Origin: Bacteroidetes bacterium GWC2_46_850
Lineage (GTDB): Bacteria; Bacteroidota; Bacteroidia; Bacteroidales; Dysgonomonadaceae
DNA length: 64,000 nucleotides
Assembly: GCA_001768325.1 (NCBI GenBank)
Contig: MENQ01000024.1
Location: 62,001 to 126,000 of the forward strand
Direction of reading: 5' to 3'
A model generated the notes under the pieces. That model did not search any database and was not told where the DNA came from. It was given only the letters and a program-made list of their open reading frames with translations. Shown here piece by piece: positions 57,411 through 64,000 of this stretch; position 1 is the stretch's first letter, and each line of letters opens with the position of its first letter. A program made the translations under genes and the position numbers.

Positions 57411-57441
57411 TTGCAGGAAAGGGATTTTTTTCGTACGTTTG
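57411..57441 (+). promoter_or_regulatory. Promoter of queG (TTG-N20-TACGTTTG)
   Basis: TTG at 57411-57413 is followed after 20 bases by TACGTTTG at 57434-57441. This fits the Bacteroidota promoter in both elements and spacing. The -7 box ends seven bases before the queG ATG, so the mRNA leader is at most a couple of bases. Confidence 0.65.
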
Positions 57442-57448
57442 AGTCATC

Positions 57449-58381
57449 ATGCACAAGGGGGTAACTTTTTCGGAAGAGATAAAACAGCAGGCACAGGCTT
57501 TGGGGTTTGACGCATGCGGTATTTGCCGTGCCACAAACAGTGGAGAAGAAGCCCGTTATATGGAGTGGATCAGGGACCACTGTCAGGGAGGCATGTCTTA
57601 CCTTGAGCGCAACATCGACAAGCGGATCGATCCGCGCTTGCTGGTGGAGGGCGCCCGCTCGATCATCTCGGTGGCGCTGAACTACTATCCGCCCGTAAAG
57701 CTCCCGGGAAAGGTGCCACAGTTTGCTTATTATGCTTACGGTAAAGATTACCACGAGGTGATGCGGGAGAAGCTGGGCAGTCTGTTCGACTGGATCAAAA
57801 CCCGATTTCCGGAGGCGAGAGGCAGGTGTTTTTCCGACTCGGCCCCCGTGCTGGAACGATTCTGGGCGGCACAGGCAGGCATCGGGTTTGTGGGTAAAAA
57901 CACGCTGCTGATTATTCCCGGAAAAGGATCCTACTTCTTCCTGGGTGAACTGATCATCGATCTGGAGCTGGAGTACGACAGCCCTGTTTCAGAGAACTGC
58001 GGTGATTGCCGCCGCTGTCTCACTTCCTGTCCCACGGGCGCCATTGAAAGACCCTATCGCGTGAATGCCAACAAGTGCATCTCCTACCAGACCATCGAAA
58101 ACAAGGAAGAGATCGCTCCCGATATTGTGCCGAACCTGCGAAACAATGTCTATGGCTGCGACATCTGTCAGAAGGTATGCCCCTGGAACCGCGGGGCAGC
58201 ACCGCACGCAACCCCGGAGTTCATTCCCTCGGAGCGCTTCCTGTCGCTCACCTTTGATACACTGGACGCGATGGATGAGGAGGAGTACCGGGATACTTTT
58301 CGTTATTCCGCCGTAAAAAGGGCTAAATTTTCGGGATTAAAACGGAATGTAGCCGCCATTTCCAAAACTCGCCGGAAATAG
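57449..58381 (+). CDS. queG: Epoxyqueuosine reductase
   Basis: This 310-residue cobalamin- and iron-sulfur-dependent enzyme makes the last step of queuosine synthesis in tRNA. The N-terminal cobalamin-binding part (LGFDACGICRATNSGEEARY, RSIISVALNYYPP) precedes two 4Fe-4S motifs, CGDCRRCLTSCPTGAI and CDICQKVCPWN. The stretch RCFSDSAPVLERFWAAQAGI holds the catalytic Asp region. Length is close to the usual shorter form of the family. The gene is expressed from its own near-leaderless promoter, and ruvB begins only 18 bp later behind a separate promoter. Confidence 0.95.
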   Translation: MHKGVTFSEEIKQQAQALGFDACGICRATNSGEEARYMEWIRDHCQGGMSYLERNIDKRIDPRLLVEGARSIISVALNYYPPVKLPGKVPQFAYYAYGKDYHEVMREKLGSLFDWIKTRFPEARGRCFSDSAPVLERFWAAQAGIGFVGKNTLLIIPGKGSYFFLGELIIDLELEYDSPVSENCGDCRRCLTSCPTGAIERPYRVNANKCISYQTIENKEEIAPDIVPNLRNNVYGCDICQKVCPWNRGAAPHATPEFIPSERFLSLTFDTLDAMDEEEYRDTFRYSAVKRAKFSGLKRNVAAISKTRRK

Positions 58382-58382
58382 T

Positions 58383-58390
58383 TATTTTTG
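58383..58390 (+). promoter_or_regulatory. -7 promoter element TATTTTTG of ruvB
   Basis: TATTTTTG fits TAnnTTTG and begins one base after the queG stop codon. It ends nine bases before the ruvB ATG at 58400 and overlaps the TTG at 58388 that could otherwise be read as a start. This argues for ATG at 58400. Confidence 0.55.
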
Positions 58391-58399
58391 TATCAGCAT

Positions 58400-59428
58400 A
58401 TGATGGAAGAAACTTTCGATATACACGGCAATCGTTACCAACAGGACAACGAGCGTGAGTATGAAAATACATTGCGTCCGCTTACCTTCGGAGGATTCAG
58501 CGGACAGGACAAGATCACAGATAACCTGAAGATCTTTGTCAGTGCCGCCCGCATGCGGGGAGAGTCGCTCGACCATGTATTGTTGCATGGCCCCCCGGGA
58601 TTGGGGAAGACCACCTTGTCGAACATCATCGCAAACGAACTGGGTGTTGGCTTCAAGGTCACCTCCGGGCCGGTACTCGATAAGCCGGGTGACCTGGCGG
58701 GTATCCTCACTTCACTCGATACGAACGATGTGCTCTTTATCGATGAGATTCACCGGCTCTCGCCCGTGGTAGAGGAATACCTGTATAGTGCCATGGAGGA
58801 TTACCGCATCGACATCCTGATCGACAAGGGACCCAGTGCCCGTTCCATTCAAATCGACCTGAACCCGTTTACCCTTGTAGGGGCTACCACCCGCAGCGGC
58901 TTGCTGACTAGTCCATTGCGCGCCCGCTTTGGGATCAACATGCACCTGGAGTATTACGACATGAATACCCTGACCGGCATCGTGCTGCGATCGGCTGACA
59001 TCCTGAAAATTACCTGTAGCCACGACGCTGCCCATGAGATTGCTTCACGCAGCCGGGGCACACCCCGTGTGGCCAACGCGCTCTTAAGACGGGTGCGTGA
59101 CTTTGCTCAGGTGAAGGGGAATGGAAAAATAGACAAAGCCATCTCGTCCTATGCGCTGGAAGCATTGAACATCGACCGGTACGGACTCGATGAAATCGAC
59201 AACAAGATATTGCTCACCATCATCGACAAATTTAAGGGAGGTCCTGTCGGCATTTCCACTATCGCCACTGCCGTGGGCGACGATCCGGGGACCATTGAGG
59301 AGGTGTACGAACCTTTCCTGATCAAGGAGGGATTCATTAAACGTACTCCCCGTGGCAGGGAGGCCACCGATCTGGCCTACCGTCATCTGGGCCGCAGAAG
59401 AGCAGAAGAGCAGGGATTGTTGTTCTAA
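58400..59428 (+). CDS. ruvB: Holliday junction branch migration ATPase RuvB
   Basis: This 342-residue AAA+ motor drives branch migration with RuvA in recombinational repair. The Walker A motif is [12 protein letters not shown] and Walker B is [11 protein letters not shown]. Sensor 1 lies in [20 protein letters not shown], which also holds the arginine finger region. The RuvB C-terminal winged helix includes [21 protein letters not shown] use ATG 58400 rather than the TTG at 58388, which lies in the promoter; ATG 58403 is equally possible. Length is normal. The stop codon overlaps the stop of the RCK_C remnant on the other strand. Confidence 0.97.
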   Translation: MMEETFDIHGNRYQQDNEREYENTLRPLTFGGFSGQDKITDNLKIFVSAARMRGESLDHVLLHGPPGLGKTTLSNIIANELGVGFKVTSGPVLDKPGDLAGILTSLDTNDVLFIDEIHRLSPVVEEYLYSAMEDYRIDILIDKGPSARSIQIDLNPFTLVGATTRSGLLTSPLRARFGINMHLEYYDMNTLTGIVLRSADILKITCSHDAAHEIASRSRGTPRVANALLRRVRDFAQVKGNGKIDKAISSYALEALNIDRYGLDEIDNKILLTIIDKFKGGPVGISTIATAVGDDPGTIEEVYEPFLIKEGFIKRTPRGREATDLAYRHLGRRRAEEQGLLF

Positions 59429-59607
59429 ATGTTGTGGTCGATCATTTTCTTTATGTCATTTTTGTGTCCGTAAATGACAAGGATATCCCCTTCCTCCAGA
59501 ACGGTTTTCGCATTGACAATCTCTCCAGCTTTCGGCTGTAGCTGCAGGGTATACGCTCCGATCGGTATCGGTAACCGAACTCCCGTTATATTCCAAAACT
59601 CTGTTTT
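59425..59607 (-). pseudogene. RCK_C/TrkA_C-like C-terminal remnant
   Basis: A 60-codon minus-strand frame without a start codon ends in TAG at 59425-59427. It reads RLPIPIGAYTLQLQPKAGEI followed by VNAKTVLEEGDILVIYGHKN and [10 protein letters not shown]. This resembles the C-terminal RCK_C (TrkA_C) domain of potassium channels and transporters, especially VLEEGDILVIYG. The upstream frame is closed by TGA at 59608-59610 inside nuoN. No channel or NAD-binding part is present nearby. It is best read as the tail of a decayed or deleted gene; chance or a read-through extension is less likely. Confidence 0.6.
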
Positions 59608-61010
59608 TCAATCATATCGAGGATAAAGCCGAGAAGCCCCACGAAGATGATTGCGGCAGTACAGAGGATCAGGCTGGCCCTGTTCCATGAGTCGGTGCTG
59701 AGTGCAGGCAAAGGCTGGCCGTTTGGATCAATGAACATGGCTTTCACCACCCTCAGATAGTAATAGAGTGAAATGATAGTATTTACAACAGCGACAATTA
59801 CCAATAGATAGAACCCTTGCTCTGCGGCGGCCGAGAAAATAAAAAACTTACTCATAAAACCTGCAAAGGGAGCAATGCCGGCCAGCGAGAACATGGCGAG
59901 CATCATCACGAAGCTGAGCTTCGGGTTTGTCTGGTAGAGCCCTTTGTAATCGGGAATGTCTGTTTTCCCGGTCCTGCTCTCGATGGCGGAAATTACACCA
60001 AAGGCGGCCAGGTTGGAGAAGATGTACACAAAAATATAATAGATCACCGTGGTCATCCCCAGTGCCGATCCGCTGATGATTCCTAAAGCGATGTAACCTG
60101 CCTGGGAGATGGAGGAGAATGCTAGGAAGCGTTTAATATTTTGTTGACGCAGGGCAAACAGGTTGCCCACGGTGATGGTCACGATGATGATCCAGAACAG
60201 GAGTGTCTGCCATTCGTACAGATAACTTCCAAACAGTTTAAAGAGCAGTGTCATCAACACGAATGCTGCTGATCCTTTGGATACGACCGACAGGTAGGAG
60301 GTCACATTTGTGGGGGCACCTTCATATACATCTGCGGTCCATAGATGAAACGGGACAAATGACACTTTGAAAAACAACCCAGACAGAAAGAAGATAAAAG
60401 CCATGATCTGCAACGGATTGTGACTGATCTGCATGGATACTTCCGTGAAGTAGAGACTGCCGGTAGTTCCGTAGAGATAAGAGATGCCGAAGAGCAGGAT
60501 GCCGGAAGAAAAGGCAGAGAGAAGGATAAACTTGACTCCGGCCTCTGCCGACTTTTTGCAATGTTTGCTGAATGCGATCAGCGTGGCCAGGGGAATAGAA
60601 GCGGTTTCCAGTCCGATAAAAAACAGAAGGAAGTGACCGCTGGAGATCATGAGATACATTCCCAGCAGGGTGCTCAGTGTGAGGAAATAATATTCACCCC
60701 GTTGATCTTTCATCTCATTTCCGTCGAACACATGCTTCGATTGCAGAAAAATGATCAGCGTGGCCACATTCAGCACGGTCTTAATGATTGTCATCACGGG
60801 ATGATACTGGTACATCCCGCCGAAAGCCTCACCCGCTGCTTCCGGAACGAGGTTTGTGAGGGTGTGCAGGGCAAAGAGAAGGATTGCCACCGGCTGAAAA
60901 TATTTTTTTCCTTTTTTACCGGCAATGATATCGAAGAGCAGCAAAAAGAGAATGACTGTCAATAGCGAAACCTCGCTGCGCATTATCAGAAAATTATCAA
61001 AATAACTCAT
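59586..61010 (-). CDS. nuoN: NADH-quinone oxidoreductase subunit N
   Basis: This 474-residue antiporter-like subunit belongs to the membrane arm of complex I. It has about 14 helices and the proton-antiporter family pattern, with a Glu in ISSGHFLLFFIGLETASIPL and Lys residues in LFFKVSFVPFHLWTADVYEG and KRFLAFSSISQAGYIALGII. The order nuoL-nuoM-nuoN is the classical one. It starts 22 bp after the nuoM stop and is the last nuo gene. Its 3' end overlaps the RCK_C remnant in another frame. Confidence 0.96.
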   Translation of the reverse strand: MSYFDNFLIMRSEVSLLTVILFLLLFDIIAGKKGKKYFQPVAILLFALHTLTNLVPEAAGEAFGGMYQYHPVMTIIKTVLNVATLIIFLQSKHVFDGNEMKDQRGEYYFLTLSTLLGMYLMISSGHFLLFFIGLETASIPLATLIAFSKHCKKSAEAGVKFILLSAFSSGILLFGISYLYGTTGSLYFTEVSMQISHNPLQIMAFIFFLSGLFFKVSFVPFHLWTADVYEGAPTNVTSYLSVVSKGSAAFVLMTLLFKLFGSYLYEWQTLLFWIIIVTITVGNLFALRQQNIKRFLAFSSISQAGYIALGIISGSALGMTTVIYYIFVYIFSNLAAFGVISAIESRTGKTDIPDYKGLYQTNPKLSFVMMLAMFSLAGIAPFAGFMSKFFIFSAAAEQGFYLLVIVAVVNTIISLYYYLRVVKAMFIDPNGQPLPALSTDSWNRASLILCTAAIIFVGLLGFILDMIEKQSFGI

Positions 61011-61032
61011 GAAAAAAAGTGTTGTTTGTTCT

Positions 61033-62511
61033 TTACTTTGCTACCTGAAGCAAGCTACCGAAGCTGTCGCTGATCATATTCGCAATTTCTGTCGGGAAGG
61101 AACCGAGATAGAGGATACCCGCAATCAGTGTCACCACAGCCAGCCTTTCAAACCAGTGGGCATCATCGAGCTTCCCATGCTCCTCATTTTGGAGAGGACC
61201 CTGCAGGAATTTCCCGACGGTAAGCAGGATATATACTGCACCAATCACGATGGATGTGACCGCCGCGATCGTGAGAATACGGCGAAACAGATCACCATTT
61301 TCAAAGGAACCCACAAAGATGGTCATCTCTGCCACGAACCCGCTAAATCCGGGCACACCAATATTGGAGAATCCGGCAATCACAAAGCTGGCACCCAGGA
61401 ATGGCATAATTTTCATCAATCCTCCCATGTCGGTGATTAACCGGGTATGGGTGCGGCCGTAGATCATCCCGATCAATGCAAAGAAAAGGGCGGTAATCAA
61501 CCCGTGGGAAAGCATCTGCAATACGGCTCCCGTGAGCGATGTTTGCGTAAGCATCAGAATGGCAAACAACACCAGGTTGCAATGGCTCACCGATGAGTAG
61601 GCATTGATATACTTCAGGTCGGTCTGCCGTATGGCTGCCATGGCGCCATACACCACTCCGATGCCGGTGAGGACAAGGAAGATGGGTGAGAGCTTTTCTG
61701 CAGCCGCCGGCATCAGTGTGATGGCTACCCGGAAGCTTCCATATCCGCCCAGCTTCATCAATACGCCTGCATGGAGCATGGAGACGGCAGTCGGTGCTGA
61801 TGCATGTCCGTCGGGCGACCAGGTGTGAAATGGAAAAAGGGCACCCAATACACCAAATCCGAAGAAGGTGAGGGTAAAGAAGAAATATTGCAGTTCCACC
61901 GGCATCGTATGCTGTGCCAGCTCGGAAATATGCATGCTGGTCGCCCCCGATCCGAAATAAATACCCAGGATGCCCACCAGCAGGATCATGGAAGATCCCA
62001 TCAGCATAAGGGTCAGCTTCATGGCCGAATACTCTTTCCGGCCGCTGCCCCAGACGCCGATCAATAGATACATCGGTATCAGCGCCGTCTCGTAGAAAAG
62101 AAACAGGGTAAACAGGTCCAGTGAGATGAAAAAACCGAAGACTCCGGTGGCAAGGAGTGAGAACCAGAGAAAAAACTCTTTGGTGAGCGGTGCCATCTTC
62201 CACGAGACAAAAGTACCAGTAAAGACAATCACCGCAGAGAGGCAGAGCATCACGACCGACACACCATCTACTCCCACAGCATACTGAATGTGAAGTGGCT
62301 TAAACCACGACAGGGCGGCGGTGAAGAGCATGGGATCGGTATTTCCGCTGTTACGAACAGTGATATAGTTATAAGCAAGAAAGGCTGCAAGAGTCACCAG
62401 CATTGAGCTTCCGGCGACCATGATTCCCAAGACTTGCTTTCTGTTCCGTGCCACAAACAGGGCGAGGATCATCAGCAGCGGAATGAGCACAAAGAGGGAT
62501 AAAAAATTCAT
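61033..62511 (-). CDS. nuoM: NADH-quinone oxidoreductase subunit M
   Basis: This 492-residue subunit of the complex I membrane arm contains about 14 helices and belongs to the antiporter-like family. Conserved elements are FFLFYETALIPMYLLIGVWG with the essential Glu, FGVLGALFPFHTWSPDGHAS and MLHAGVLMKLGGYGSFRV with the Lys and Gly pattern, and YSSVSHCNLVLFAILMLTQT. It pumps protons during NADH or ferredoxin oxidation. It lies between nuoL (24 bp upstream) and nuoN (22 bp downstream) in one transcript. Confidence 0.97.
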   Translation of the reverse strand: MNFLSLFVLIPLLMILALFVARNRKQVLGIMVAGSSMLVTLAAFLAYNYITVRNSGNTDPMLFTAALSWFKPLHIQYAVGVDGVSVVMLCLSAVIVFTGTFVSWKMAPLTKEFFLWFSLLATGVFGFFISLDLFTLFLFYETALIPMYLLIGVWGSGRKEYSAMKLTLMLMGSSMILLVGILGIYFGSGATSMHISELAQHTMPVELQYFFFTLTFFGFGVLGALFPFHTWSPDGHASAPTAVSMLHAGVLMKLGGYGSFRVAITLMPAAAEKLSPIFLVLTGIGVVYGAMAAIRQTDLKYINAYSSVSHCNLVLFAILMLTQTSLTGAVLQMLSHGLITALFFALIGMIYGRTHTRLITDMGGLMKIMPFLGASFVIAGFSNIGVPGFSGFVAEMTIFVGSFENGDLFRRILTIAAVTSIVIGAVYILLTVGKFLQGPLQNEEHGKLDDAHWFERLAVVTLIAGILYLGSFPTEIANMISDSFGSLLQVAK

Positions 62512-62535
62512 ATCTCTATTTCTTTATAATCAAAT

Positions 62536-64000
62536 TTAAATAAACAGAATCAATACCGTGATCAGCAAGGTTCCAAAAAGGAATACCCAGGCGTACCACG
62601 CTATTTCGCCGGACTGAAAGCCCCTGATCCGGATAGAAAACCAGTCGGTTGCCGTAGCCAGGCCATTGATGAAGCCATCCACCACGTGACGGTCGAACCA
62701 GGCGAAAGCCCGGGAGATGCCGTTGAACAGGATCTTTTTGGTGACAAACAGATAGACCTCGTCCACGTAAAAACGATGGCTTGCAGCTTTATGAAACCCT
62801 TTCAGACCGGAAGGAACTGTGGCCGGTTTCTTCGGATGCTGATACAACTTACTGGCAATGAAAATGGCCTCAAGTGCTACAACGACACTGATTACCGCCA
62901 CCAGCCAGTCCATGTGTATGGTGTATGGTGCACGGTCGGCCGTCACCAACTGTCCGAAGGGGATGAATCCACCCAGCAGGGTGGGGATTGCCAGAAATAT
63001 CAGGGGGAAAGTCATCGATTTGGGCGACTCGTGGAGAGGATGTGCATGCTGCTTCTCCTTTCCCCAGAAGATAGAGTAGTATAGCCTGAACATATAGAAA
63101 GCAGTGAGTCCGGCCACCAGCGTCATCCAGATACCCAATCCCGTATTATATTGATAGGTGGCCGAGAGAATCTCATCCTTGCTGAAAAAGCCGGAGAAGG
63201 GGGGTATGCCTGCGATGGCCAGGCAAGCGGTCAGGAAGGTAAGGTGGGTAATTGGCATCTTTTTGCGTAATCCCCCCATATTTTCCATTTCATTGCTGTG
63301 CACGGCGTGAATCACTGATCCTGCCCCCAGGAACAGCAGTGCCTTGAACATGGCATGGGTAAAGAGATGGAACAGGGAAGCCATATATCCCAACCCCTCA
63401 TGTCCATCGAATTTCGAGACACCAAGTGCCACCATCATAAAGCCGATCTGGGAGATGGTGGAAAATGCCAGTACCCGTTTGATATCGGTCTGCACAATGG
63501 CAATGACCGCCGCGAACATCGATGTGAAGGCACCCACATAGGCAATCCCTTCCAGTACCTGCGGTGTAAACAGCACATAGACGGGAAAGAGCCGTGCCAC
63601 CAGGTAGACGCCGGCCACCACCATGGTGGCTGCATGGATCAATGCCGATACCGGAGTAGGGCCCTCCATCGCGTCGGGTAGCCAGATATGCAGGGGAAAC
63701 ATGGCCGATTTGCCGGCACCGCCGATAAAGATCAGTGCCATGGCCCATACCAGTGCAGAAGCGCCCAGAAATTGTGTCGAAATAGCCTGTTGAAAAACAG
63801 CACCGTTGCCCGATGTGAGCGTGCCAAAATCAAAAGTTTGCGTATAGTAGGAGAGCACCAGGATGCCGATCAGGAAAAACATATCGGCAAAGCGGGTCAC
63901 GATAAATGCTTTTTTAGCGGCCGCTACGGCAGAAGGTTTTGTATAATAGAAACCGATGAGCAGGTAGGAGGAGACGCCCACCAGCTCCCAGAAGATGTAC
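62536..64000 (-). CDS. nuoL: NADH-quinone oxidoreductase subunit L, N-terminus beyond window
   Basis: The frame is open from the right window edge to 62536, giving 488 codons of the largest antiporter-like complex I subunit. The first visible residues YIFWELVGVSSYLLIGFYYT continue the conserved FWELVG motif, so the true start lies beyond base 64000. The codon at 63981 is GTG inside that motif and is not a start. Further signatures are MFPLHIWLPDAMEGPTPVSA and LIHAATMVVAGVYLVARLFP, and the C-terminal long helix region runs through RHVVDGFINGLATATDWFSI. It is the first visible gene of the nuo run here. Confidence 0.96.
   Translation of the reverse strand, partial: YIFWELVGVSSYLLIGFYYTKPSAVAAAKKAFIVTRFADMFFLIGILVLSYYTQTFDFGTLTSGNGAVFQQAISTQFLGASALVWAMALIFIGGAGKSAMFPLHIWLPDAMEGPTPVSALIHAATMVVAGVYLVARLFPVYVLFTPQVLEGIAYVGAFTSMFAAVIAIVQTDIKRVLAFSTISQIGFMMVALGVSKFDGHEGLGYMASLFHLFTHAMFKALLFLGAGSVIHAVHSNEMENMGGLRKKMPITHLTFLTACLAIAGIPPFSGFFSKDEILSATYQYNTGLGIWMTLVAGLTAFYMFRLYYSIFWGKEKQHAHPLHESPKSMTFPLIFLAIPTLLGGFIPFGQLVTADRAPYTIHMDWLVAVISVVVALEAIFIASKLYQHPKKPATVPSGLKGFHKAASHRFYVDEVYLFVTKKILFNGISRAFAWFDRHVVDGFINGLATATDWFSIRIRGFQSGEIAWYAWVFLFGTLLITVLILFI

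Noticed and set aside
61343-62203. Minus-strand open frame of 286 codons inside nuoM
   Set aside because: Shifted reading of nuoM; it lacks hydrophobic segments and motifs.

Overview
The window looks like chromosome from a Bacteroidota member, most likely order Bacteroidales (a Dysgonomonadaceae- or Bacteroidaceae-type genome). The evidence is two SusC-type TonB receptors, a SusD lipoprotein, a hybrid two-component regulator with a periplasmic propeller, BACON domains, lipoproteins with Bacteroidota-style lipoboxes, and promoters of the TAnnTTTG class in front of many genes. The genus cannot be fixed from sequence reading alone. No tRNA, rRNA, CRISPR array, insertion sequence or prophage gene was seen.

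Region 1 (1-6118, minus strand) starts inside a SusC-type receptor cut by the window edge. It is followed by a membrane-tethered propeller/Y_Y_Y/LuxR regulator and an unrecognised conserved-looking protein. Region 2 (6274-12145, plus strand) is a housekeeping run: dUTPase, a TPR protein, a DUF4292-type lipoprotein, an EnvC-like LytM protein and a nucleoside:proton symporter-like MFS permease.

Region 3 (12176-32857, plus strand) is a polysaccharide utilisation locus. In order it holds a hybrid two-component regulator, a GH31 lipoprotein with a PA14 insert (alpha-xylosidase type), SusC, SusD, two further surface lipoproteins, a GH5 endo-glucanase lipoprotein with two BACON domains, a GH43 enzyme and a GH130 enzyme. 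The GH31/GH5/GH43 combination matches the known xyloglucan loci of Bacteroides. In the inferred scheme the surface lipoproteins capture the glycan, the GH5 enzyme cuts the backbone, SusCD imports oligosaccharides, GH31 and GH43 remove side chains, and the regulator senses periplasmic fragments. The most unusual protein is the 696-residue lipoprotein at 26223-28313. It carries two fibronectin-like domains, a FISUMP-like domain and a tandem pair of about 140-residue modules that I cannot assign to a family. A perfect 34-bp palindrome at the end of the GH130 gene probably ends the locus.

Region 4 (32884-40910, minus strand) holds an M16 peptidase, a nucleoside phosphorylase, FloA, NfeD, a TPR/PD40 protein, a CPBP protease and a small XRE regulator broken by one in-frame TGA. 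Its promoter and a nearby inverted repeat look intact. Region 5 (41179-51798) holds guaA on plus, then on minus a 7TM-HD phosphohydrolase, kdtA, gltX, wbqC-like, lepB, dapB and an NAD-dependent epimerase. Region 6 (51918-57296) holds rnr on plus and an overlapping minus-strand trio: glycosyltransferase, FkbM-type methyltransferase and flippase. Region 7 (57449-64000) holds queG and ruvB on plus, then nuoN, nuoM and a truncated nuoL on minus. Squeezed between ruvB and nuoN is a 60-codon remnant resembling the C-terminal RCK/TrkA domain of a potassium transport protein. No gene-free stretch exceeds 300 bases.
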